A stretch of DNA of 64,000 bases from Kumtagia sp964244725 (GTDB taxonomy: Bacteria; Pseudomonadota; Alphaproteobacteria; Rhizobiales; Rhizobiaceae): contig CAXTJQ010000009.1 in NCBI GenBank assembly GCA_964244725.1, positions 107,796 to 171,795 on the forward strand, in the 5' to 3' direction. How positions within the stretch are numbered: position 1 is the first letter of the stretch; the number at the start of each line of letters is the position of its first letter. The position numbers and the translations under genes are program-made. The notes below the pieces were generated by a model that was not told the origin of the DNA, made no database searches, and saw only the letters and a program-made list of their open reading frames with translations. Shown piece by piece: positions 54,937-63,301 of this stretch.

Positions 54937-56251
54937 CCCGCGCATGCCGCCATTGAACGCGCCAATCCCGCGCCGCCCGATCCGGCTCCTGCTGGGCCGA
55001 ATGCCGATCAGGTTCGCGCAGAAGAGCGCGAGCGTGTGGCGGCGATCTTTGGCCTGGCCGACCGCTTCCGCCTCGAGCGCGCCTTTGCCGATGATCTCGT
55101 CACGCGCGGCGTCGGCCATACCGCCGTCTCCTTCCCGGCGGGTGGGCTCGATGCAACCGCCACGCGGCGTGAAGCCATCACCGAGGCAATTGCCCATCGC
55201 CTCGCCCCGTCGGCGAATGCCCTGCCGGATCGCGCCCGGGAATTTCGCGGCATGTCGCTGGTCGAGATCGCCCGCGAAACCCTGCAACAGGTTGGCGTCC
55301 GCACCCGCGGCATGACCGCGAACGAGGTGGTGCAGCTCGCGCTCCGTAATGCCGGGCCGCATGGCGCCAGCGATTTCCCGCTGATCCTCGCCAACGTTGC
55401 GGGCAAGCGTCTGCGGCAGGCTTACACGACCGCGCCTCGCACCTTCGAACGCTGGACGCGCGGCATCACCACCACCGACTTCAAGCCGCTGTTCCCGACG
55501 CAGATCGGCAACTTCCCGGGACTGCTGCCGGTGATGGAAGGCGCCGAGTTCAGCTATGGCGCCATCGCGGAAAGCCGGGAAACCTATCGCCTCGCCACCT
55601 TCGGCCGCATCGTTGCTCTCACCCGGCAGGCCATCGTCAATGACGATCTGCGCGCCTTCGACCGGGCGCTCGGCACGGCGGGCATGAAGGCTTCCGACCT
55701 CGAAAGCGGGCTCGTCTACAACGAGATTCTCTCGAACCCGCTCCTGGCCGACGGCGTCGCCCTGTTCTCGGCGGCGGCGGGTCGCGCCAACCAGGGCACG
55801 GCGGCGATCACCGAGACCTCGCTCACGCAGGCGATCGAACTGATGACGCAGCAGCGCGAGATGACGCCTGCCGGCGTCACCGGCGATCAGATCATCAACA
55901 ACTACCCGCGTTATATTCTGGTGGCGCCGGGCACGCGAGCCATCGAGGCGCGCAAGATCATCGTCCAGACGACGCCTGCCCAGACGTCTCAGGTCAACCC
56001 CTACGCCAACGCCTTCGACGTGATCGAGAAGCCCGCGCCTCTTCAACGCGGCTGGTGCGCAGCGCTGGTGGCTGGCGGCCGATCCCGCGACCATCGACAC
56101 GATCGAATATTGCCGCCTCGAAGGCCAGTCCGAACCCTTCCTCGATCAGCGCGTCGGCTTCGAGGTCGATGGCGTCGAATTCAAGATCAGGCACGACTTC
56201 GCAGCTAAGGCGATCGACTGCCGCGGCCTGTTCGTCAACGCCGGCGTCTGA
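54937..56251 (+). pseudogene. Prohead protease-major capsid fusion, truncated and frameshifted
   Basis: The readable part corresponds to the major capsid half of ClpP-protease/capsid fusions of Mu-like and siphophages: FRGMSLVEIARETLQQVGV, TDFKPLFPTQIGNFPGL, GRIVALTRQAIVNDDLRAFD. The protease half is lost to the IS remnant at 54936. Near 56035 the frame shifts by one: after EKPAP the sense continues as LFNAAGAQRWWLAADPATID and ends FVNAGV at 56251. An intact stretch starts with ATG at 55036 but cannot give a working capsid protein. Confidence 0.85.
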
Positions 56252-56292
56252 CGGCGGCGCGATCCTAACCCGAACTCAAGCAGACCCATCCC

Positions 56293-56643
56293 ATGCGGAA
56301 CTTCATCCAGGCGGGCAACACCGTGGTGGCGCCCGCGCCCTATGCGCTCACGTCCGGCCAGGGCGCAAAGGTCGGTCAACTCTTCGGCGTCGCCACCAAC
56401 GACGCCGCGCTGTCTGCCGATGTCGCGCTCGATCTCACCGGCGTGTTCGAACTCACCAAGATCGGCTCGCAGGCTTGGACGGTAGGCGCGCTCGTCTATT
56501 GGGACGACACCAACAAGCGCTGCACGACTGTGGCCACCGCCAACCTTCTGATCGGCGTCGCGGCGGCGGCGGTCGCGGGCGGCGCGGGCAACACCACCGG
56601 CCGCGTTCGGCTCAATGCCTCCTTCCGGGCGAACGATCCGTGA
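56293..56643 (+). CDS. DUF2190 phage capsid cement protein
   Basis: A 116-residue protein starting MRNFIQAGNTVVAPAP with QGAKVGQLFGVA and GALVYWDDTNKRCT, the beta-rich DUF2190 fold that decorates and stabilises phage heads. Length is normal and the frame is intact. It follows the capsid pseudogene by 41 bases, the normal order in such phages. Its stop overlaps the GTG of the next gene. Confidence 0.88.
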   Translation: MRNFIQAGNTVVAPAPYALTSGQGAKVGQLFGVATNDAALSADVALDLTGVFELTKIGSQAWTVGALVYWDDTNKRCTTVATANLLIGVAAAAVAGGAGNTTGRVRLNASFRANDP

Positions 56644-56957
56644 TCGACGCTTTCGCTTCGGCCATCGATGCGCTCTTCGCCGATCCCAATATCGGCGAAG
56701 ACGCGCTGTGGAAGGCGGGTGGCGTCGGCGCTGGCGTCGCTGTCCGCATCGTCCGCAAGTCGCCCGACCGCATGGCGGAATTCGGGGACAGCCGCGCCGT
56801 GTTGCCGACCGTCGGTATCGATATCCGCCGCTCACAGGCGGCAACAATCGCTGAGGGTGATCTGATCCTGATTGGGGCCGAGACGTTCAAGATCATCGGC
56901 GAACCGATGGGCGATGCGCTCGGGCTCGTGTCGGTCTGCGAGGCGGTAAAGGTGTGA
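56640..56957 (+). CDS. Phage head-tail joining protein
   Basis: A 105-residue protein starting with GTG at 56640. VIDAFASAIDALFADPNIGEDALW and IRRSQAATIAEGDLILIG, ending GDALGLVSVCEAVKV, fit the small head-tail connector/stopper proteins after the capsid gene. The frame is intact. Immediately afterwards the phage genes are interrupted by the AT-rich cargo pair. Confidence 0.78.
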   Translation: MIDAFASAIDALFADPNIGEDALWKAGGVGAGVAVRIVRKSPDRMAEFGDSRAVLPTVGIDIRRSQAATIAEGDLILIGAETFKIIGEPMGDALGLVSVCEAVKV

Positions 56958-57011
56958 AAGAACGCTTCGCTTGAAGTTTTCCGAGAAAACTTCCACAAGA
57001 CAAATCGTCAA

Positions 57012-58124
57012 CTACACCAATTTCAAACTCGTTTCGAAATCTGAATTGGCATTTGAGATAACTTCATCGCTAGCCAATGCAAATCCGAACAGCGAGCTGC
57101 CGGCGACGACAACACCCGCCCATTCGCTTGCCGCACGGACTATCCAAGCTCCTGAATCTCCCCCCTTTGGTGGGCTAGAACGAGCAACACTGATGGCCAC
57201 TGGAAATATGCCTGTTGTAACAGGAGCGTGAAATAGAAAAAGTTTCTTCCAACAACTCCCGCCAATCAAATGATCAACGACTGCTCCTCCGATCTCATAG
57301 GTAACAGTTCCAGAAGTAGCTCCGTCCATAACCACAATATCACCTGGGGAAACAACCGACGCTATCGCAGTCGCTGAATTCGACACAGCAGACGAGCCAA
57401 TATCTATAAGTGCGATATCTCTATCGCTTGCAAAGCTGCAGCTGCTGTTGCACAAGACCCCATGAGGCAATGTGGAAGGGACCTTTGCGTGAGTGCAAGA
57501 ACCCAATCGACCTGACGGGGTTGATGCTGTACCCGAGCTAATGACGTGCCCACAAGTTGAAGCAAAAACTTTACCAGTAAAGGTGTCTTCCAAAAATCCT
57601 CCCAGCGTGCCCCTTGCACTGCTAGCGGATGAAATCTGATCTCCGACACTTGCAAGCAATCTCGCGTCATCATGTTGCTCAACAACTGTCGGAATTGAAG
57701 TTTCCCGAGCAGCATAGACCAGCGATCGATATTGCTCATTGTCTTCTGCTGAGTTACTTGTGTTTGCGAAAGTCCTCAGGATGAACGGCCCATCATACGT
57801 CTTGTTTCGGAATACTCTTCGCGTCATCTCGCTCGACATTGAAAATCGGTCTGAAAGATTTATCGGCCCGATGCTACCAGCTAACGGCCAAGGCCAAAGA
57901 GAACTCAGTAAAAACGGGAAGGGTCCAATTCCATACGGCGGAAAGTCGAATAATATGTCTTCTGATATTCCCATATTGTTCAGCCTGACGCAGGCCATCC
58001 AGAATGGATTTAGATCAATAATTATTCCTCTTTTGACTGGATTGCCTGATACGCGTTCGCTGAGGCTATCGATGATTCCTCGCAGATTTGGGTCGTCTTG
58101 AACCGCACGGTGAAGCAGGTGCAT
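57012..58124 (-). CDS. Trypsin-like serine protease, cargo gene
   Basis: A 370-residue protein with a chymotrypsin-fold protease in its C-terminal two thirds. The triad is visible: His193 (VFASTCGHVI), Asp236 (DRDIALIDIG) and Ser324 (KGGDSGAWIV, the GDSG box). The N-terminal 140 residues are unlike known domains and contain a Trp/Pro-rich hydrophobic piece (FLLSSLWPWPLAG). There is no signal peptide, so it probably works in the cytosol. It is much more AT-rich than its surroundings, points against the phage genes, and starts two bases after the membrane-protein gene. Known antiphage systems pair proteases with membrane effectors; that is the inference here. Confidence 0.8.
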   Translation of the reverse strand: MHLLHRAVQDDPNLRGIIDSLSERVSGNPVKRGIIIDLNPFWMACVRLNNMGISEDILFDFPPYGIGPFPFLLSSLWPWPLAGSIGPINLSDRFSMSSEMTRRVFRNKTYDGPFILRTFANTSNSAEDNEQYRSLVYAARETSIPTVVEQHDDARLLASVGDQISSASSARGTLGGFLEDTFTGKVFASTCGHVISSGTASTPSGRLGSCTHAKVPSTLPHGVLCNSSCSFASDRDIALIDIGSSAVSNSATAIASVVSPGDIVVMDGATSGTVTYEIGGAVVDHLIGGSCWKKLFLFHAPVTTGIFPVAISVARSSPPKGGDSGAWIVRAASEWAGVVVAGSSLFGFALASDEVISNANSDFETSLKLV

Positions 58125-58126
58125 GA

Positions 58127-58534
58127 TCAGACCTCGCGCGGGACGATTACAATCGCAAGGCCGATGACCAGGGCCTGAGCCGCAAATGCAATTGCGCCGA
58201 CAAACAACTCTCCAAGTACTGCGCTTGAAATCGGGTGCGCCCAGGCCAAGAATGCCAAGGGAGAGACGAGGAGATGCGCTTTGCGAACCTCGCCTGTTGT
58301 TCTCGTGTAAACATACGCAAAAGTAATAATCAAAAAGAAAAATATCAGAGCCATACCTGCGTAAGGCGCTTGCTTCGCCGGTAGACCGAGGGTCACAAGG
58401 CCGGTGAACAGCAATGTAAATGCCGAAACAACTTCGGCAGGTACATACTTGACGATGCGATCAATTGGACCATCTGGCTTTTCGCCCGAATCTGACCTTA
58501 GCCCGGCTCTTTGCGGAACAACCCACCGTGACAT
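58127..58534 (-). CDS. Small multi-pass membrane protein, partner of the protease
   Basis: A 135-residue protein. After a hydrophilic start (residues 1-30) comes DRIVKYVPAEVVSAFTLLF, then hydrophobic segments at about 36-54, 58-77, 88-105 and 110-130, so four passes. The VKYVPAEVV segment just before the first helix is one I associate with uncharacterised 4TM proteins beside proteases or nucleases in accessory islands. AT-rich like the next gene, with two bases between them. It might be a pore or depolarising effector released by the protease, or its anchor. Confidence 0.75.
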   Translation of the reverse strand: MSRWVVPQRAGLRSDSGEKPDGPIDRIVKYVPAEVVSAFTLLFTGLVTLGLPAKQAPYAGMALIFFFLIITFAYVYTRTTGEVRKAHLLVSPLAFLAWAHPISSAVLGELFVGAIAFAAQALVIGLAIVIVPREV

Positions 58535-58654
58535 TATCTAACCCCTCCTACGCCTCCTTAAAGATAATCGAAAATTCGTGTGTTTACGAGTCCTCGGACG
58601 ATGAAGTCGCGGCTGCATCGGGTTTTCTTTGACCACTCAAAGGCTTCAACAACT

Positions 58655-59287
58655 ATGCGCTTCACTATCCAGCGTCCCGACCTCGGCAAAGCCCTTGCTG
58701 AAACCGAGAAGGATATCGAACGCGCTGTTACGTCGGGGATGCGCGACGCTGCTGATGGCCTGAAGCAGGATCTCCGCGAAGATGTCGTCGCGGCGGGCTT
58801 GGGTAGAAGGCTGTCTCGGACATGGCGGGGAAAGACCTTTCCCGAGGTGGGCGAGAGCACCGAAGCTGCCGCCTATGTCTGGTCGCGCGCGCCGAAGATC
58901 GTCGATGCCTTTGACCGGGGCGTGGTGATCCGCTCAGGCGCCGGTCTGTTCCTGGCGATCCCGACCGCTGCTGCCGGCAAGAGCGGACGGAGCGCCGTTG
59001 GCTTGCGGGAAAAAATCACACCGGAAGGCTGGCAACGGCGAACCGGCCTGAAGCTTCGGTTCGTTTATCGCCGTGGCCGTCCCTCGCTGCTGGTCGCGGA
59101 TGATGCCCGGATCACCACGCGCGGGCTTGCCGCCCGCAATCGCCGCAAGACCGGACAGGCCAGCGTGATCGTGTTCATTTTGGTTGCGCAGGTCGCCCTA
59201 AAAAAACGGCTCAGTGTCGAGAGCGCTGCCAAGCGGCAAGCCGCGCGCGTGCCCTCGCTGATCGCGCGGCATTGGCCGCAATCCTGA
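58655..59287 (+). CDS. DUF6441 phage protein
   Basis: A 210-residue phage structural protein, probably of the tail-completion region. MRFTIQRPDLGKALAETEKDI, DLREDVVAAGLGRRLSRTWRGKTFP and RPSLLVADDARIT follow the DUF6441 pattern as I remember it. The ATG at 58655 is chosen over one at 58580. The frame is intact. Upstream 58535-58654 is the junction between the AT-rich insertion and the phage genes. Confidence 0.7.
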   Translation: MRFTIQRPDLGKALAETEKDIERAVTSGMRDAADGLKQDLREDVVAAGLGRRLSRTWRGKTFPEVGESTEAAAYVWSRAPKIVDAFDRGVVIRSGAGLFLAIPTAAAGKSGRSAVGLREKITPEGWQRRTGLKLRFVYRRGRPSLLVADDARITTRGLAARNRRKTGQASVIVFILVAQVALKKRLSVESAAKRQAARVPSLIARHWPQS

Positions 59288-59303
59288 AGGCTCGTCGTCA
59301 TCC

Positions 59304-59738
59304 ATGGCTTCGAAACGCGAAACCGTCCTTGCCGCGGTGAAGTCGCTTGTCGCCGCTGCCCTGCAGGGCGCGGAAGTGAAGCGCAATCTGGCCAAGGCCG
59401 AGCGTATTCCGCCCGGCGGGCTGGTCGTGATCCGCGACGGCGATCCGGGCGAACCGGAGGTCAGCCTCTCGCCTCTCACCTATCTCTATTCGCACCGCAT
59501 CCCGCTTGAGATCGCAGCTTACGAGAGCGCCACGCTCACCCGCGAGCTGGTGCCGGACGCCATGCTAGGGGCGATCGGCGCGGCGGTCATGGCGAACCGG
59601 ACGCTCGGCGGGCTTTGCGACTGGATCGAAGCCGAAGCGCCGGTGACGGACGATATCGAAGCGCTCGGCGCCTTGCCCGGACGCTTTGCCGATCTCGCGA
59701 TCCTCGCCGTCTATGCGACGACCGATCCTTTCAACTGA
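59304..59738 (+). CDS. Phage tail terminator/minor tail protein
   Basis: A 144-residue protein between the DUF6441 gene and the tail tube gene, where siphophages encode the tail terminator. MASKRETVLAAVKSLVAAAL, IPPGGLVVIRDGDPGEPEV and LSPLTYLYSHRIPLEIA are typical of these alpha/beta proteins. Frame intact. Confidence 0.72.
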   Translation: MASKRETVLAAVKSLVAAALQGAEVKRNLAKAERIPPGGLVVIRDGDPGEPEVSLSPLTYLYSHRIPLEIAAYESATLTRELVPDAMLGAIGAAVMANRTLGGLCDWIEAEAPVTDDIEALGALPGRFADLAILAVYATTDPFN

Positions 59739-59762
59739 ACCAACAACGACAGGAGTATTCCC

Positions 59763-60030
59763 ATGGCACGCGCACGCGGCGCCAACGCCGTCATGGCCGC
59801 GGTGTTCGAAGCCACCTATGGCGTCACGCCCGGCGCGGGCTTTCGCAAGCTGCCCTTCGTCTCGGCCAACCTCGGCGAAGAGCAATCCCTGATGGAGAGC
59901 GATCTCCTCGGCTATGGCCGCGATCCGCTGACGCCCGCCTATGACGTGGTGTCGAACGAGAGCGACATCGTCGTTCCGATGGATCACCGCAACATCGGGT
60001 TCTGGCTGAAGGGCCTCTTCGGCAGTATCA
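59763..60030 (+). pseudogene. Phage tail tube protein, N-terminal remnant
   Basis: MARARGANAVMAAVFEATYG, PFVSANLGEEQSLMESDLLG and the SDIVVPMDHRNIGFWLKGLFG stretch are the start of a siphophage tail tube protein. It breaks at about 60030, where sequence from another tail gene follows in a different frame. Roughly two thirds of the protein is missing. Confidence 0.8.
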
Positions 60031-60240
60031 CGGGTCGCCATCGCCCTGCCGATGGGCGTGCCCGTGGTGGTCGGCGACACTTTCAGCGCCACAGCCGGGT
60101 GCGACCGCACCTTTACCACATGCCGGGATCGCTTCGCCAACACGGTCAACTTCGGCGGCTTCCCGCACATGCCGGGCACCGACTTCGCGATGTCCTATCG
60201 GAATCAGGGCGCCGGGAACGACGGCGGCAAGATCACATGA
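60031..60240 (+). pseudogene. DUF2163 (phage BR0599-type) tail protein, C-terminal remnant
   Basis: VAIALPMGVPVVVGDTFSAT, then AGCDRTFTTCRDRFANTVNF and GGFPHMPGTDFAMSY are the C-terminus of the GTA/siphophage DUF2163 protein with its four-cysteine region. The joint with tail tube sequence at about 60030 marks a deletion that removed the tape measure and the tail genes between. Its stop overlaps the start of the P60 remnant. Confidence 0.82.
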
Positions 60241-60450
60241 CGATCCGACAGACCATCATCGCCGAGGCGCGCTCGTGGATCGGCACGCCCTATCGCCATC
60301 AGGCGGCGCCAAGGGCGTCGGCTGCGATTGTCTCGGCCTCGTGCGCGGCGTTTGGCGCGCGGTCTATGGCGCCGATCCCGAACACCCACCCGCCTATTCG
60401 CGCGAATTGGGCCGAGACGCTGCGCGAGGAACGGCGCAACGGTACCGGCC
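60237..60450 (+). pseudogene. NlpC/P60-type phage peptidase remnant
   Basis: MTIRQTIIAEARSWIGTPYRHQ is the start of a phage tail-tip NlpC/P60 peptidase. After a one-base frame change near 60300 the sense continues GAKGVGCDCLGLVRGVWRAVYG, holding the catalytic Cys. A further frame change and loss of the rest follow near 60415-60450. Order DUF2163-P60 is as in Rhodobacter-type GTA clusters. Confidence 0.8.
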
Positions 60451-60850
60451 CCGCATTGCAGGCGCGCCCTCGATCTATGATCGCGCCTATCTGCAATCGG
60501 CCATCGAAGACGGCGAGTTCTTCAATTGGTTCTATGCCAGCGACACGGCGCGAACCAACCGGACACGTAGCACCATCAGCGACGGCGTCTATGGCAAGCC
60601 GTGAGTGTTCCGCTCGAAGGATCTTCGGAACTGGTGGCTGAACCGGCATCGCGACCGCCCGGGCGGCGTCCAAAGCGGATCGCCGACGGCGTGGCTTGCG
60701 CAGATGAAGCCGAACTGGTTCTGCGAACTCGGCGTGCCCTCGGCCGACAAGGGCGCGAACCAGCCCAACACCTTCTATGATCCGAAGTCTTCCGAAAGTT
60801 TCCTGCCCTACTTCTCGAAAAGCACGCGCGACGATCTGATCCAGCCGGGC
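60451..60850 (+). pseudogene. GTA TIM-barrel tail protein fragment with nonsense codon
   Basis: IYDRAYLQSAIEDGEFFNWF and, past an in-frame TGA at 60602, VFRSKDLRNWWLNRHRDRPG and KGANQPNTFYDPKSSESFLP belong to the GTA TIM-barrel-like domain of the tail host-interaction protein. The TGA stands where the family has Trp (KPW), a single G-to-A change. The start and the C-terminal several hundred residues are absent. Confidence 0.82.
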
Positions 60851-60926
60851 CTTGTGCGCCTTTGCAGTTGTCAACTATGGTGCTCCTAGCCAATTCCGCT
60901 TATGGTACCTTTCTGCAAGAGTACAA

Positions 60927-62849
60927 ATGGATACGAAAGATCACCCTGTTATTTCGGTTCTTGGCGACCAACGTCGCTTTGTTGTTCCGATCTTTCAGCG
61001 GCAGTACGCATGGGGTGAAAATCGCCTTGGCCCATTTTGGGACGATGTGGTTGCGAAGGCTGAGGAAGCCCGCAGCGGGAAGCCGAAGTTCAGCCACTAC
61101 ATGGGTGCTTTGATCCTAGCCCCGGGTGGAGACGGATTTACCATCGGCACGACGCCACGGGTCCAAGTCATCGACGGCCAGCAACGACTGACAAGCTTTC
61201 AAATTTTCTTAGCGGCCCTGCGGGAAGTCGGACATCAGATTGATGCGCCCGACGTGGCATCGTTGGTTCACAATTATCTGTTCATGCCGCAGATGAAGGG
61301 AGACACAGGCCCGGACTCAAAGTTTCGCTTGATCCCGACACCCGAAGATAGAAAGATTTTCCATCTGATTGTCGAAAAGGGTCTTAAGGGCATCCGGGAC
61401 GAACACCCAAAAATATTCTATCAAAATGGCAAGCTCATCAAAGGCTCTGCCCCCAACGCCGTGCGCGCCTTCTGGTTCTTCATTGCGCGGATAGAAAAAT
61501 ATGCGCGCCTCGGCCTCATAGATGATGACGTAGAATCGGCACCGGCAGGCGACGACGACGGCCCTGATGCGCCAAAGCAGCGCCTCCACGCGTTGCTGCA
61601 ATCGATGCTGAACTATCTGAAACTCGTGGTGATTACACTTTCTGAGGATGACGACGCGCAGGTAATCTTTGAGACTTTGAACAGCAAGGCAGAGCCCCTG
61701 CTCGCAATGGATCTGGTTCGAAACAATATCTTTCATCGCGCAGCCGCACAGGGCGAGTCCGTAGAAGCACTTTTCGAGGACAAATGGAGACCATTTGATC
61801 GTGACGGGCATTTCTGGAAAGCGGACTCGCCGCGCGCAAAGCCAAAGCGCCCTAGGATTGACCATTTTCTCAGCCACGCCTTGACGGCACAGACCGGCGA
61901 AGAAACCTCCCTTCGTGAACTGTATTCGGAATATCGGGCTTTCACCCGGCCGAAGGGCAAGCTGCGGTTTGAGACAGTCGAGGCTGAACTTGAAGCCCTC
62001 GTAAAGTTTGCGCCAATATACAAGACGTTGGAAGACGGTGGCGACGACAAGGATTTGGTGGGCATCGGCACAAAGCTGAACCTTTGGGAAGTGTCCACCG
62101 CCTACCCGCTGGTGTTCCGCATTGCTGTTTCTGACGCCACATCAGAGGTAAAATCTAAGCTTTACAACCTCATCTATTCGTATCTGGTCCGTCGGGCGCT
62201 TTGCGGGCTGACGCCCAAGAACCTCAATAAAACATTTGCGCGCCTTACTCGCGAACTGATCGAAAATGGCGCATCAACCGAAGCGTTTGCAAATGCCTTT
62301 GTGAACCAGCGTGGCGATGCCGTTCGCTTCCCTGCCGACGACGAATTGCGCACCGCCATACAAACCAAACCGACCTACCATATGTTTAGTCGCAAAGACC
62401 GGTTGGCTGATCTTCTTTGGGATCTTGAAGGTGCTACACGAACCAAATTTTCAGTGGGCATACCTCGCCCGAACCACATGTCGGTTGAGCACATTCTGCC
62501 GCAAACATGGATGACCAACTGGCTTCTTGCAGACGGACGGCGTGCCCCGGCAGACAGATTTACGGGCGCCGATGAAGCAATGCTGACCGAAATTCGCGCC
62601 CGCGATGGCGCGGTCCACACCTTCGGCAATCTGACTCTCGTCACTGTCGCCGGCAACAGTGCCGCATCCAATTCCGCCTTCCCTGACAAGAAACAGTGGC
62701 TGAATTTGAGCCTTCTTGCTCTGAATCGCGAAATCGTTGAGCAGGAAACGTGGGGGCTGGACGGAATTGCCGAGCGTGCAGAGGCACTCGCTGATCGAGC
62801 AGTAGTAATTTGGCCTTCACCGGCAACCAGCGTCGTGGCGGCGGAATAA
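60927..62849 (+). CDS. DUF262/DUF1524 GmrSD-type restriction protein
   Basis: A 640-residue protein with the two-domain plan of the GmrSD type IV restriction family. The DUF262 domain has FVVPIFQRQYAWGENRLGPF and the nucleotide-using motif DGQQRLTSF (Asp83-Arg87). The C-terminal DUF1524 HNH-type nuclease has MSVEHILPQTW with His522 and GNLTLVTVAGNSAASNSAF with its metal Asn/His region. Such proteins cut phage DNA with modified (for example glucosylated) cytosines. The ATG at 60927 is chosen because upstream residues are phage-derived. Base composition is lower in GC than the phage remnants on each side. Confidence 0.9.
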   Translation: MDTKDHPVISVLGDQRRFVVPIFQRQYAWGENRLGPFWDDVVAKAEEARSGKPKFSHYMGALILAPGGDGFTIGTTPRVQVIDGQQRLTSFQIFLAALREVGHQIDAPDVASLVHNYLFMPQMKGDTGPDSKFRLIPTPEDRKIFHLIVEKGLKGIRDEHPKIFYQNGKLIKGSAPNAVRAFWFFIARIEKYARLGLIDDDVESAPAGDDDGPDAPKQRLHALLQSMLNYLKLVVITLSEDDDAQVIFETLNSKAEPLLAMDLVRNNIFHRAAAQGESVEALFEDKWRPFDRDGHFWKADSPRAKPKRPRIDHFLSHALTAQTGEETSLRELYSEYRAFTRPKGKLRFETVEAELEALVKFAPIYKTLEDGGDDKDLVGIGTKLNLWEVSTAYPLVFRIAVSDATSEVKSKLYNLIYSYLVRRALCGLTPKNLNKTFARLTRELIENGASTEAFANAFVNQRGDAVRFPADDELRTAIQTKPTYHMFSRKDRLADLLWDLEGATRTKFSVGIPRPNHMSVEHILPQTWMTNWLLADGRRAPADRFTGADEAMLTEIRARDGAVHTFGNLTLVTVAGNSAASNSAFPDKKQWLNLSLLALNREIVEQETWGLDGIAERAEALADRAVVIWPSPATSVVAAE

Positions 62850-63301
62850 TCTCGGCCTGCTCGCGCAAGGGCAGGCGCGAGATGAGAAATTGCCCATAAC
62901 GATGCGTTGCTGCGCCTCGACGCCCTGATGCAAACCAGCGTCAAGAGCCGGGCGCTGGCGACACCACCGGGAAGCCCAGCCAACGGCTACCGCTGGATCG
63001 TTCCCTCCGGCGCAACCGGGGTCTGGGCCGGCCAGACCGACAAGATCGCCTTCTGGCGCGAGGGCGCCTGGGCATTCTTGGCCCGCCGTCGGATGGCGCG
63101 TCCATGTCGAAGACGAGCGCCTCACCGTCGTCTGGACCGATGGCGGCCTAATGTTTTCCAGCGGAACACGCGTCAAGCAGGAATGGCCCTGACCGGATCG
63201 TCGGCACCGCCAATGGCGGTGCGATCCGACTTGTGGCGCATGAGCAGGAACTGACGCTCACCGGCGCCTTCGTCAATGCCACGATCGCCGTGATCGCCGA
63301 C
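62850..63301 (+). pseudogene. DUF2793 phage tail-fibre-associated protein, decayed
   Basis: NLGLLAQGQAR, then in another frame LLRLDALMQTSVKSRALATP and DKIAFWREGAWAFLA, then again shifted GWRVHVEDERLTVVWTDGG. These pieces are the DUF2793 protein found at the end of alphaproteobacterial siphophage tail clusters. At least three frame changes are present and the 3' end runs into IS sequence near 63301. Confidence 0.75.

Larger units (their letters stand above)
54937..63301. mobile_element. Decayed siphophage or GTA-like prophage with cargo genes
   Basis: The plus strand carries, in phage order, capsid, cement protein (DUF2190), head-tail joining, DUF6441, tail terminator, tail tube, DUF2163, NlpC/P60, GTA TIM-barrel protein and DUF2793. 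Terminase, portal, tape measure and lysis are missing. Several genes have frameshifts, a nonsense codon or fusion joints. Two insertions of intact genes interrupt it (57012-58534 minus strand; 60927-62849 plus strand). IS remnants delimit both ends. Confidence 0.85.

Noticed and set aside
54937..63301. Frameshifts in phage genes as sequencing errors only
   Set aside because: Multiple independent lesions of different kinds (frameshifts, nonsense, deletion fusion, IS joints) are confined to phage genes, while the cargo genes and core genes are clean, so true decay is the better explanation.
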